A stretch of DNA of 38,039 nucleotides from Prevotella sp. Lineage in GTDB: Bacteria > Bacteroidota > Bacteroidia > Bacteroidales > Bacteroidaceae. The translations under genes and the position numbers were made by a program. The notes under the pieces are model-generated. The model saw only the letters and a list, made by a program, of their open reading frames with translations, made no database searches and was not told the origin of the DNA. The stretch is from contig JAFZAE010000258.1 in assembly GCA_017548385.1 (NCBI GenBank), forward strand, positions 1-38,039, written 5' to 3'. Position 1 is the first letter of the stretch, and each line of letters begins with the position of its first letter. This document shows, one piece after another, positions 24,876-33,114 of this stretch.

Positions 24876-26159
24876 ATGAAAAAACTTTTGACCATCTTAT
24901 TGTTTTTGGCAAGTCACACATGGACGTATGCTCAGGACTTCGACCAATATTTCACCGATGCCACATTGCGTATTGACTACGTGTTCACGGGTAACATCAA
25001 TAAACAAAACATAGCGGTAGATGAACTCTGTACCTCTCCACGTTGGTATGGAAAACGGCAGCGATTGTCGGAAGTACCCGTGGAAGGCAACGGTCAGATT
25101 ATTGTGCGTGACCATCAGAGTCAGCGCATCATCTACCGTAATTCATTCTCCACACTTTTTCAAGAATGGCTTTCCTACGATGAGGCCAAGACGACCACTC
25201 GTGCATTTCAGAATGTCTTCCTCACCCCAATGCCCAAAGACACTGTTGACGTGACATTGGAACTCTACAACAACCGCCGCACAGTCATGACAACACTGAC
25301 ACATACCGTGGTGCCTACCGACATTCTTATTCGCCATGTCGGCGACCATGATGTCACCCCATACGAGACCATTCAGGAAGCCGACGATCCATCGCATTGC
25401 ATTCACATTGCCTTTATTGCAGAAGGATACAAGGAAAGTGAGATGAATGTGTTTATGCAAGACTGCCAATCTGCCTACAAGGCGATGTTCTCACACGAGC
25501 CTTTCAAGTCGTTGCGCAACAGATTCAATGTCGTGGCAGTAAAGGCACCCTCGACAGAAAGTGGTACCAGCAGTCCCTCACAAGGTGTGTGGAAGAAGAC
25601 AGCATTGCACTCTCATTTTGACACGTTCTATAGCGACCGCTATCTGACCACACTCAACCTTAAAGATTTGCATGATTGGTTGGCAGGGACGCCCTATGAA
25701 CATATTATTATTCTCGTGAACAGCGACCAATATGGCGGTGGCGGTATTCTGAATTCCTATAACTTGACATCAACCCACCATTCCTATTTCAAGCCTGTGG
25801 TCGTGCATGAGTTTGGGCATAGTTTTGGTGGTTTAGGCGATGAGTATGCTTACGACTTCGAACAAATTCCCATGTATCCCCATGATGTGGAACCATGGGA
25901 GCCCAATCTGACAACATTGGCAGACTTCCACGGCAAATGGGAGGACATGATTGAAGAGGGGACACCTGTACCCACTCCGGAATCTACATCCAAGAAGGCC
26001 ATCCGCCATCGTGTAGGATTATTTGAAGGTGCCGGCTATAGTCTAAAAGGTGTCTATCGCGGCTGTCAAGATTGTCGCATGCGCACGAATGAGAACCCCA
26101 TCTTCTGTCCTGTATGTGACAGAGCCTTACGCAGGTTAATCGACTTCTACACGAAATAA
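24876..26159 (+). CDS. Secreted M64-family zinc metallopeptidase (IgA-peptidase-like)
   Basis: The 427-residue protein has a signal peptide (MKKLLTILLFLASHTWTYAQ), an N-terminal beta domain and a C-terminal peptidase domain. The zinc site is H311-E-F-G-H315-S-F-G-G-L-G-D322-E-Y, the extended motif of family M64. The C-terminal end has a cysteine cluster (CRGCQDCRMRTNE style, then FCPVCDRA) that is conserved in this family. The prototype M64 enzyme cleaves IgA, but most Bacteroidota members have no known substrate, so the IgA label should be taken as a family name only. It lies 85 bp after the HPPK-like gene and 26 bp before a TPR gene, which may encode a partner. Confidence 0.88.
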   Translation: MKKLLTILLFLASHTWTYAQDFDQYFTDATLRIDYVFTGNINKQNIAVDELCTSPRWYGKRQRLSEVPVEGNGQIIVRDHQSQRIIYRNSFSTLFQEWLSYDEAKTTTRAFQNVFLTPMPKDTVDVTLELYNNRRTVMTTLTHTVVPTDILIRHVGDHDVTPYETIQEADDPSHCIHIAFIAEGYKESEMNVFMQDCQSAYKAMFSHEPFKSLRNRFNVVAVKAPSTESGTSSPSQGVWKKTALHSHFDTFYSDRYLTTLNLKDLHDWLAGTPYEHIIILVNSDQYGGGGILNSYNLTSTHHSYFKPVVVHEFGHSFGGLGDEYAYDFEQIPMYPHDVEPWEPNLTTLADFHGKWEDMIEEGTPVPTPESTSKKAIRHRVGLFEGAGYSLKGVYRGCQDCRMRTNENPIFCPVCDRALRRLIDFYTK

Positions 26160-26185
26160 GAAGATAACATTAACCGTGAAATGTA

Positions 26186-27064
26186 ATGACAAAAGGAATT
26201 ATGCTACTTATAGCCAGTTTGATGATGGCATTATCACTGGCAATCCATGATGACCCTCCCGACGACACAGAGCGTTTGGGCATGGCCATCGACTATTTCC
26301 AAAGTGGCAAATACCATGAGGCATTGCTGATTTTTGCGGAATTAGACGAACAATATGACCTTAATCCCCGATATCATGCATATATGGGGATATGCTATTT
26401 TCATGAATGGGCATATCCCGAAGCATGTAAATATCTAGACGAAGCCATTCCCCAATTAGAGGGATTTGCCCCACACGAGAGGTCTGTTTATTATTTCACC
26501 GATGGTGAGAGTCATTTTCAACTCCAGCAATACCACGAGGCCATCCCATATTACGAGAAAGCCCTTGGAGTGTGTTTTGAAAATGAAAAGGGTGAAATCA
26601 ATTATCGTCTGGGATTGTGCTATATGTTTGAGGAACAATGGGAAAAGGCACGTGACAACTATCAAAAAGCACTTGATAATTATCTGGCATATCAAAATAC
26701 TGACGAGAATCGCTCACGCATTCTTCAGACGGCACATATGTTGAAAGGTTGCGAGAGTCATTTGAAGGAAATGAAGCAACTTGATGTCGTTATAGACTTG
26801 GATGAAAAAGAGGATAAGACTAAAGCCTTACAAACTGACAGCATACAAATTGTCGAGACGGAGAAACAGCCAGAAGAAATGGAAAAATCGATGGAGACAA
26901 CAGTCCAACAATCCTTCATCCCTTCCGTGATACCTCAACCAATCGTAAATACAAATATACCCCTTCTAAACATTCCTGTCAAAAGGGATACAATCAGTGC
27001 AAAAGTTCCCGAAGGTATCAATTTAGAAGATATCTATCAGCAACATGTCGAGATTCAAGAGTAA
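26186..27064 (+). CDS. Secreted TPR protein with long polar C-terminal tail
   Basis: The 292-residue protein begins with a signal sequence (MTKGIMLLIASLMMALSLA). Residues 30-190 form TPR-type helix pairs, for example MAIDYFQSGKYHEALLIFAE, HEAIPYYEKALGVCFE and EKARDNYQKALDNYLAY. From about residue 200 it turns into a charged, low-complexity segment rich in Glu, Lys, Gln and Thr, then Pro and Ile, ending QQHVEIQE. This looks like a periplasmic scaffold with a flexible tail. It follows the M64 gene by 26 bp, so it may be cotranscribed. Its stop is only 3 bp from the stop of the convergent cytidine deaminase gene. Confidence 0.75.
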   Translation: MTKGIMLLIASLMMALSLAIHDDPPDDTERLGMAIDYFQSGKYHEALLIFAELDEQYDLNPRYHAYMGICYFHEWAYPEACKYLDEAIPQLEGFAPHERSVYYFTDGESHFQLQQYHEAIPYYEKALGVCFENEKGEINYRLGLCYMFEEQWEKARDNYQKALDNYLAYQNTDENRSRILQTAHMLKGCESHLKEMKQLDVVIDLDEKEDKTKALQTDSIQIVETEKQPEEMEKSMETTVQQSFIPSVIPQPIVNTNIPLLNIPVKRDTISAKVPEGINLEDIYQQHVEIQE

Positions 27065-27067
27065 TAC

Positions 27068-27547
27068 CTACTTCATGCTCTCTTCGGCAAAGCACAAGGG
27101 CAAAATATCCTTTACACTATTGATGATATAAACACCATCAGTACCATAAAGGAGTATGCGCATTGGTTGTTTATACCTTTCCTCCATTTCAAGGATAACT
27201 TGTCGACATGAGCCACACGGACTCACGGGCTTAGCCATCAGACCATTCTGATTGCGAGCAGCAATTGCTAATTTCAGGATAGCATGCTCTGGATAGTGTG
27301 CTTGTGCAGCAAAAATTGCTGTACGCTCAGCACATAATCCCAAAGGGAAAACAGCGTTCTCCTGGTTGGCACCAATGACCATCCGCCCGTCATCAAGCAA
27401 TACAGAAGCTCCCACATTGAAGTTGGAGTATTTGGCGTATGAGTTTTCAGTTGCCTTGATGGCGCTCTCCACCAATGCGCGATCTTCTTTTGACAACTCC
27501 TCCATCTGTACAAATTCTATGGAGGCTTTAAGTTCTATTTTTTTCAT
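27068..27547 (-). CDS. cdd: Cytidine deaminase
   Basis: A longer frame exists (from 27628), but it would overlap the upstream lipoprotein gene. The ATG at 27545-27547 gives MKKIELKASI and 159 residues, typical of homotetrameric cytidine deaminases. The zinc ligands are C72 (in LCAERTAI, with catalytic E74) and C111 and C114 in PCGSCRQ. FNVGASVLLDDG supplies the substrate pocket. It deaminates cytidine and deoxycytidine to uridine forms in pyrimidine salvage. It starts 10 bp after the stop of the beta-helix lipoprotein gene, so it is likely second in a two-gene unit. Confidence 0.93.
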   Translation of the reverse strand: MKKIELKASIEFVQMEELSKEDRALVESAIKATENSYAKYSNFNVGASVLLDDGRMVIGANQENAVFPLGLCAERTAIFAAQAHYPEHAILKLAIAARNQNGLMAKPVSPCGSCRQVILEMEERYKQPMRILLYGTDGVYIINSVKDILPLCFAEESMK

Positions 27548-27557
27548 AGCGTTGAGG

Positions 27558-29006
27558 TTAGTGTTCTTTAATATATTCATAACAGCCAAGATCTGGTTCC
27601 TCATCACGTCGGAGACCCAATCTGTCATAGGGTAGCGACTCTATTGGCAAGGCCTTTCCAATGGCTGTGGAAAGAGAATCCAATCTAAAATCATAGATAA
27701 GGTTATCGGTATCAAACACCCTAAAATGTTTATACCCAGCTACGGTGACGGTGTCCTCGGGATCTTCCCATATCACATCCTTGATGTTGATGGTGTCTTC
27801 GATAGCAGGTGTTCGTAGCATACAATGGTCGAAACAATATTTGTAATATGCAGTTGTATCGGCTTCTCCCATCACCACATCATCGGCATAACCAGTGACG
27901 ATACTGTTAATACAGTTAAAGTCATAGAGTGGTAGCAATTGGTCGCCTTTTCTGTTAGCAAAGCGCAGGGCGGCACCACGGTTGGCATCATATGGATAGA
28001 ACTGTGCGATGGTAGATTGCATTACGCGCCCCACCCCACCATAAAATGCCACGCAGTCATTTAAAGTGTTGGTAATCTGACAGTTCACCACATCCACTAC
28101 CGAATGAATAGACAACAGACCATACCCCTGACAGTTATGAATTATGCTGTTATAGAGGTTGAGTTTCAATCGGGATACATCGGAGGAGTCACACACAATC
28201 CCATTGTAGGTGCTGTGGATATCGGCAAAATCAATAGAATTGTCATATGATGACTCATGGAATTTAATACCCTGCCACTGTCCGCTCACACGATCGTAAG
28301 GGAGATAGTCAAACATGTGATCGATACGGTCGCCACGAAGAACGACATTGCTCTCAGGTGTGCCTTCTATCATCAGTCTTCCATACACATCAATACCGGC
28401 ATCCTCATGAAAATAGAGTGTTGTGCCAGCCTTGATAGTTAGCGTCGCGTTTTCCTCTACTGTAATGCCACCATAGATAATAATGGGTTTTGTGGTTTCA
28501 ATCGTTTTATCTTCGCGAATAACTAAATGATCATACATGTCGGCATCCCAGGTAAAGGCCTGAAGACAAATCTTTTGCTGTACACCGCTCTCAAGATTAA
28601 AAATCAGGTTTTCTGTGAGCAACGTCGGAACATCCTTATTGTTAGCTGGTGATGTCAGTTCGACGAATACTCTGATGCTGTCACGGTTCCTGACTTCAAT
28701 GTCATTTACCATAAAGCCATCGGATGCGCCTAAATATGACCCGTCAACATTCACACGAAAACCGGTTTGATTGCCTTTCTCAAGTCGGATATTGGTACAT
28801 CTGATACCACTCCCAGACTTATTGTATACCCAGAATGTTTTGGTGGCCGTAGGCACCCTTGAGAAGATGGTATCGAGGCTCACGGTATCGCTTGAAAAAG
28901 TCAACAAGTTATTGGGCGACATGGTAAAGTCGTCATCGTCAGAGCAGGATGGCAGGGCAATTGCCACCATTGCCATCAACAATAATACATAGAAAGACCT
29001 ATACAT
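27558..29006 (-). CDS. Surface-exposed lipoprotein with right-handed beta-helix
   Basis: The 482-residue protein starts with a lipoprotein signal (MYRSFYVLLLMAMVAIALPSC, lipidation at C21). The cysteine is followed by S-D-D-D-D-F, which matches the surface-export signal described for Bacteroides lipoproteins, so it is probably on the cell surface. An N-terminal beta-sandwich (to about 170) precedes a run of short strands from about 180 to 400 (GGITVEENATLTIKAGTTLY, WQGIKFHES and similar), as in right-handed parallel beta-helix proteins. The C-terminal end, PDLGCYEY, is common in such proteins. Beta-helix proteins often bind or cut polysaccharides, but no catalytic residues are recognisable. 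The gene is divergent from the ABC ATPase and upstream of cdd. Confidence 0.8.
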   Translation of the reverse strand: MYRSFYVLLLMAMVAIALPSCSDDDDFTMSPNNLLTFSSDTVSLDTIFSRVPTATKTFWVYNKSGSGIRCTNIRLEKGNQTGFRVNVDGSYLGASDGFMVNDIEVRNRDSIRVFVELTSPANNKDVPTLLTENLIFNLESGVQQKICLQAFTWDADMYDHLVIREDKTIETTKPIIIYGGITVEENATLTIKAGTTLYFHEDAGIDVYGRLMIEGTPESNVVLRGDRIDHMFDYLPYDRVSGQWQGIKFHESSYDNSIDFADIHSTYNGIVCDSSDVSRLKLNLYNSIIHNCQGYGLLSIHSVVDVVNCQITNTLNDCVAFYGGVGRVMQSTIAQFYPYDANRGAALRFANRKGDQLLPLYDFNCINSIVTGYADDVVMGEADTTAYYKYCFDHCMLRTPAIEDTINIKDVIWEDPEDTVTVAGYKHFRVFDTDNLIYDFRLDSLSTAIGKALPIESLPYDRLGLRRDEEPDLGCYEYIKEH

Positions 29007-29137
29007 TATTATTATAACGCAGTGAATCCCATTTTATTGTATGTTCTTTTTCAACAAACAAAGAGGAGAAATAAACAAATTTGGGGATGATTGGACAATT
29101 ATTAGGTTTTCCTTCCGTTTAGTAAAAGAAAAATGAT

Positions 29138-29145
29138 TAACTTTG
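29138..29145 (+). promoter_or_regulatory. -7 box for the ABC ATPase gene
   Basis: TAACTTTG followed by CAAAG is a full TAnnTTTG match; the -33 region (TCCG) is weak. Start near 29152 gives a 70-nt leader, most of it in a hairpin. Confidence 0.6.
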
Positions 29146-29168
29146 CAAAGCGTTAAATAGGATGTGAG

Positions 29169-29205
29169 TATTAGATGTAGGCGATGACGTCTGCACTCTC
29201 TAATA
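29169..29205 (+). promoter_or_regulatory. 15-bp hairpin in the 5' leader of the ABC ATPase mRNA
   Basis: TATTAGA (29169-29175) pairs with TCTAATA (29199-29205). TGTAGGCG (29176-29183) pairs with CGTCTGCA (29188-29195), including two G-U pairs, around the loop ATGA; CUC bulges out on the 3' side. No T run follows, so it is not a terminator. It ends 16 nt before the ATG, where it could affect initiation or mRNA stability, or bind a protein. Confidence 0.6.
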
Positions 29206-29221
29206 AAAAGAACAATTAAAT

Positions 29222-29998
29222 ATGAAAATCAACGTAAAAAATCTTCGAAAGGCATTCGGTGAGACCGTTGCTGTAGATATTGAGGAATATAAAGTTGGGG
29301 CAGGTGAACTCATTGGCTTAGTTGGCAACAATGGTGCAGGAAAGACCACTATGTTCCGCCTGTTGTTGGATTTGTTGAAAGCAGACAATGGCAATGTAGA
29401 ATATGAAATTGTCTCGCCTACCGACAACGAGACAATTGTCACTGTTGACCCAGCACAGAGTGAAGACTGGAAGAACTATACGGGTTCTTATATTGACGAT
29501 GGTTTTTTGATTGACTTTCTCACGCCAGAGGAATATTTCTCTTTCATTGGTAAAGTCTGTGGCATCAAAAAGGAAGATATAGAACAACGTCTTGTAAAAT
29601 ATGAACATTTCATGGCAGGGGAAATTCTTGGACAGAAGAAACTCATCCGTGATCTCTCGGCAGGCAACAAGCATAAGGTTGGAATTGTGGCAGCTCTGCT
29701 GAACGAGCCTGAACTACTCATTCTTGACGAACCTTTTAATTTCCTTGACCCTACCAGTCAAAATGTCCTAAAGAATGTGCTCCGCGAATATCATGAGAGC
29801 AGTGGAGCTACCATCATCATTAGCAGTCACAATCTCGCCCATACCATTGATATCTGCCCAAGGATTACTTTGCTTGAACATGGTAAAATCATTAAAGACC
29901 TTGAAAACATCGAAGGCAGCGCAGAGAAAGAATTAGATGCATATTTTAATGGTACACCTAACAACTCAGGTATTTCAGAGCAACAGGTGACAGGTTAA
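29222..29998 (+). CDS. ABC transporter ATP-binding protein without adjacent permease
   Basis: The 258-residue protein is a single ABC ATPase domain: Walker A GNNGAGKT at 35-42, signature LSAGNK at 145-150 (LSGGQ-like), Walker B LLILDEP ending at 171 and the H-loop histidine H203 in SSHN. It resembles the ATPases of export-type two-gene ABC systems common in Bacteroidota, in which the permease is normally the next gene. Here the next gene is feoAB, behind a terminator and a promoter box, and the upstream neighbour is divergent, so the permease must be elsewhere or is lost. The leader carries a 15-bp hairpin. The substrate is unknown. Confidence 0.88.
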   Translation: MKINVKNLRKAFGETVAVDIEEYKVGAGELIGLVGNNGAGKTTMFRLLLDLLKADNGNVEYEIVSPTDNETIVTVDPAQSEDWKNYTGSYIDDGFLIDFLTPEEYFSFIGKVCGIKKEDIEQRLVKYEHFMAGEILGQKKLIRDLSAGNKHKVGIVAALLNEPELLILDEPFNFLDPTSQNVLKNVLREYHESSGATIIISSHNLAHTIDICPRITLLEHGKIIKDLENIEGSAEKELDAYFNGTPNNSGISEQQVTG

Positions 29999-30036
29999 TA
30001 CCTATTTCAAGGTATTTTTACGAACAAGTTATGAAT

Positions 30037-30062
30037 AGCAAGATGAAAGTCTTGCTTTTTTT
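30037..30062 (+). terminator. Terminator after the ABC ATPase gene
   Basis: AGCAAGA (30037-30043) pairs with TCTTGCT (30050-30056) around a 6-nt loop, followed by a run of Ts to 30062. Confidence 0.8.
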
Positions 30063-30063
30063 G

Positions 30064-30071
30064 TAATTTTG
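30064..30071 (+). promoter_or_regulatory. -7 box for feoAB, directly behind the terminator
   Basis: TAATTTTG followed by CAGCG is a full TAnnTTTG match. The 20 bp upstream are the terminator's loop, right arm and T run, so the -33 position falls inside the terminator stem and is a poor match (AAGA). Confidence 0.6.
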
Positions 30072-30093
30072 CAGCGTTGAAAAGAGAAGCGAC

Positions 30094-32625
30094 ATGAGAC
30101 TATCTGATTTAAAGACAGGAGAAAGAGGTGTCATCGTGAAAGTTTTGGGACACGGTGGTTTCAGAAAGCGCATCATCGAGATGGGTTTCATCAAGGGAAC
30201 CACAGTGGAAGTATTGCTCAATGCCCCGCTCCAAGACCCTGTAAAATATAAACTTTTAGGATATGAGGTGTCCTTACGGCATGACGAAGCAACAATGATT
30301 GAAATCATTAGCGAGGAAGAGGCCAAAGAGATAGCTCGTATGAATACGGAAAACCTGCAAGGAATCAATACCATTGACGATGACGCCCCTCTTAGCGAAT
30401 CACAGTTACATGACGCTGCTATGAAAAAACGCCGTCGTATCAATGTGGCTCTTGTGGGCAATCCCAACTGTGGGAAGACCTCCCTTTTCAACTTTGTCTC
30501 TGGCGCCCATGAACGTGTAGGTAATTATTCAGGTGTCACCGTAGATGCCAAAGAGGGATATGCCAAGTTTGAGGGCTACGAATTCAATATCATCGATCTT
30601 CCTGGCACATATTCGCTATCTGCCTATAGTCCTGAGGAGCTATATGTGCGTAAACAAATTATCGAGAAGACACCCGACATTGTTATTAACGTGATTGATG
30701 CCAGTAACTTGGAGCGCAACCTATATCTTACTACCCAGTTGATTGATATGAACCTGCGAATGGTGTGCGCCCTGAATATGTTTGACGAAACAGAGAAACG
30801 TGGCGACAATATTGATATCAACAAGTTGGGGCAACTTTTCGGCACCCCCATGGTGCCAACTATCTTTAAAAATGGCAAAGGTGTTCCACTGCTCTTTCAT
30901 ATTATTATTAATATGTATGAGGGTCTGGACTATGTGAAGGAAGATGGTAGTATTGACCCCAAAATCGCAGCGGAAATTCAAGAGTGGCATAAGGATTACG
31001 AGAAACATCATGGGGGTGATCACCCAGAGGACTTTGGTCATGGTCCACGTCGTAACAAAGCCGTTTCGCGCCACATTCACATCAATCATGGTGAATATGT
31101 GGAAACAGGTATTGACATGGTCAAGGAAGAAATCAAGAAAGCCGCTAACGTACGACACAAATATTCTACCCGTTATCTGGCCATCAAACTGCTTGAGATG
31201 GACCGTGAGGCAGAACGATATGTTCGCACATTGTCGAATGCGTCAACCATCTTGAAAAAAAGAGACAAGGCTGCCGCTCTCATTAAAGAGAACACAAATG
31301 AAGACAGTGAAACAGCCATCATGGACGCAAAGTATGGTTTCATCCATGGTGCACTTCAAGAAGCAGAATATAGTGAGGGGAAAAAAGAAGACACCTATCA
31401 TGTGACCCATATCATTGATGGTGTCATCACCAATAAATATTTGGGCTTCCCACTTTTTCTACTGATATTGTATGTGATGTTTCAAGCCACATTCACCTTG
31501 GGACAGTATCCCATGGACTGGATAGAAGCTGGTTTCGATGCCTTGGGCAATTTTCTCAGTTCCACACTACCCAATGGTCCACTACGCGATATGTTAGTGG
31601 ATGGTGTGGTTGCCGGTGTGGGATCAGTAATTGTTTTTCTACCACAGATTCTTATCCTATATGCCTTCATCTCATTCATGGAAGACTCAGGTTATATGGC
31701 ACGTGCAGCATTTATCATGGACAAGTTGATGCATAAGATGGGGCTTCACGGCAAATCATTTATTCCACTAATTATGGGTTTTGGCTGCAATGTGCCCGCC
31801 GTTATGGCATCACGCACAATCGAGAGCCGCAAGTCGCGCCTTGTCACCATACTCATCCTGCCATTTATGAGTTGCTCTGCCCGACTTCCTATCTACTTGA
31901 TGATTGTCGGCACTTTCTTTGCTGTCAAATTTCAGGCGTGGATTATGATTTCGCTCTATGTAATCGGCATCCTGACAGCCATCATCATGAGTCGGCTCCT
32001 GTGTCGTTTTCTCGTCAAGGGTGAGGACACGCCATTTGTGATGGAACTGCCTCCTTATCGTTTCCCCACAAGCAAGGCAATGCTTCGCCACACATGGGAA
32101 AAAGGCAAACAATATCTGAAAAAGATGGGAGGTATCATCCTTGTAGCCAGCATCATCGTGTGGGCTTTGGGATACTTCCCCCACAATGACAACCTGACCA
32201 AACAAGAACAACAAGAACAGAGTTATATCGGTTATATCGGCAAGGGTATCGAGCCCATCTTCAAGCCACAAGGTTTCAACTGGAAACTCGATGTGGGATT
32301 AGTGGCAGGTGTTGGTGCAAAGGAAATTGTCGCTTCCACTATGGGCGTATTGTATGCAGGGAATGAGGATATATCTGAAGAGGATGCTGACGACAGCCGT
32401 TATCCAGTACTTCGGGAACAAATGACTCGCGATGGTATTACTCCATTGGCAGGTTTCTGCTTCCTGCTCTTTGTATTGCTCTATTTCCCATGTATCGCTA
32501 CCATCGCTGCCATCAAGAATGAGACGGGTAGTTGGAAATGGGCACTATTTGCAGCAGGATACACCACGCTGACAGCTTGGGTTGTATCAGCCATAGTCTA
32601 TCAAGTGGGCTGCCTTATCGGCTGA
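30094..32625 (+). CDS. feoB: Ferrous iron transporter, FeoA-FeoB fusion
   Basis: The 843-residue protein begins with a FeoA SH3-like domain (1-75, LKTGERGVIVKVLGHG). A G-protein domain follows from about 113: G1 GNPNCGKTS at 122-130, G3 DLPG at 168-171, and N228-M-F-D231 as G4. Residues 299-332 are a loop with eight histidines. The membrane part, from about 450, has the Gate motifs (GFGCNVPAVMASRTIE, PFMSCSARLPIY) and GAKEIVASTMGVLY. FeoB imports ferrous iron in a GTPase-dependent way; fusion of FeoA to FeoB is common in Bacteroidota. It is a single-gene unit behind its own -7 box. Its stop codon overlaps by 11 bp the end of the convergent small membrane protein gene. Confidence 0.96.
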   Translation: MRLSDLKTGERGVIVKVLGHGGFRKRIIEMGFIKGTTVEVLLNAPLQDPVKYKLLGYEVSLRHDEATMIEIISEEEAKEIARMNTENLQGINTIDDDAPLSESQLHDAAMKKRRRINVALVGNPNCGKTSLFNFVSGAHERVGNYSGVTVDAKEGYAKFEGYEFNIIDLPGTYSLSAYSPEELYVRKQIIEKTPDIVINVIDASNLERNLYLTTQLIDMNLRMVCALNMFDETEKRGDNIDINKLGQLFGTPMVPTIFKNGKGVPLLFHIIINMYEGLDYVKEDGSIDPKIAAEIQEWHKDYEKHHGGDHPEDFGHGPRRNKAVSRHIHINHGEYVETGIDMVKEEIKKAANVRHKYSTRYLAIKLLEMDREAERYVRTLSNASTILKKRDKAAALIKENTNEDSETAIMDAKYGFIHGALQEAEYSEGKKEDTYHVTHIIDGVITNKYLGFPLFLLILYVMFQATFTLGQYPMDWIEAGFDALGNFLSSTLPNGPLRDMLVDGVVAGVGSVIVFLPQILILYAFISFMEDSGYMARAAFIMDKLMHKMGLHGKSFIPLIMGFGCNVPAVMASRTIESRKSRLVTILILPFMSCSARLPIYLMIVGTFFAVKFQAWIMISLYVIGILTAIIMSRLLCRFLVKGEDTPFVMELPPYRFPTSKAMLRHTWEKGKQYLKKMGGIILVASIIVWALGYFPHNDNLTKQEQQEQSYIGYIGKGIEPIFKPQGFNWKLDVGLVAGVGAKEIVASTMGVLYAGNEDISEEDADDSRYPVLREQMTRDGITPLAGFCFLLFVLLYFPCIATIAAIKNETGSWKWALFAAGYTTLTAWVVSAIVYQVGCLIG

Positions 32626-33091
32626 TACAGACAGCCCCATACAAAGTCCCTGCATCGGGACGCCGTGCCATAAAACAATATGCTGGCACCACCCCACCCC
32701 TCTCGGCAACTGAAGCTGAGAGTTTGGGCTGTGGCGATGATATTTTGGCTATTTCCTTGTTATCTTTCTGTATGGAAAGATAGTTTTCAGCAGTACGCAC
32801 CTCCACATAATACAAGCCCAAAGCCTCCTCACCGATGGCCTTGTCAGGTGTCATTTCATATTGTACAAAGCCTTTCTTGGTAATCAATTTGATTTCACCT
32901 TCATACTGTGTAAAGACTGAGGGATCCTCTGGAGGGTTGTCGATATGGAGCAATCCGTTGAAGACCCATTTCTTCCCACTTGGTTTATATTCTTCCTCTT
33001 TAAAATCAGATTCTTTGTCTTTCCGACGTGGAAGGAAGATAACCCCCAAAATGATAACTGTAAAAACGATAAGTATAATGATAGTCTTCAT
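32615..33091 (-). CDS. Small single-pass membrane protein of unknown function
   Basis: The frame is open upstream into the GH115 3' end, but the ATG at 33089-33091 gives MKTIIILIVFTVIILGVIFL, an N-terminal membrane anchor, and is chosen; 158 residues. After a basic-acidic linker (PRRKDKESDF) the rest is a small mixed alpha/beta domain with the segments KKWVFNGLLHIDNPP and ALGLYYVEVRTAENYL. I do not recognise the family. It follows the GH115 gene by 23 bp and is probably cotranscribed. Its last 11 bp overlap the feoB 3' end in the convergent direction, so the two mRNAs are complementary there. Confidence 0.7.
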   Translation of the reverse strand: MKTIIILIVFTVIILGVIFLPRRKDKESDFKEEEYKPSGKKWVFNGLLHIDNPPEDPSVFTQYEGEIKLITKKGFVQYEMTPDKAIGEEALGLYYVEVRTAENYLSIQKDNKEIAKISSPQPKLSASVAERGGVVPAYCFMARRPDAGTLYGAVCISR

Positions 33092-33114
33092 GATAAATCG
33101 AGTTTTATTGTAGG

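Noticed and set aside
26456-26744. Overlapping 79- and 92-codon frames within the TPR gene
   Set aside because: Both are out-of-frame shadows of a gene with clear TPR periodicity.
27060-27092. Inverted AGAG/CTCT bases at the TPR-cdd junction as a bidirectional terminator
   Set aside because: Stem of 4-5 bp with a long loop and no T run.
31810-32271. 153-codon minus-strand frame opposite feoB
   Set aside because: Antisense shadow of a conserved membrane region; composition is His/Asp-rich as expected from the reverse of feoB codons.
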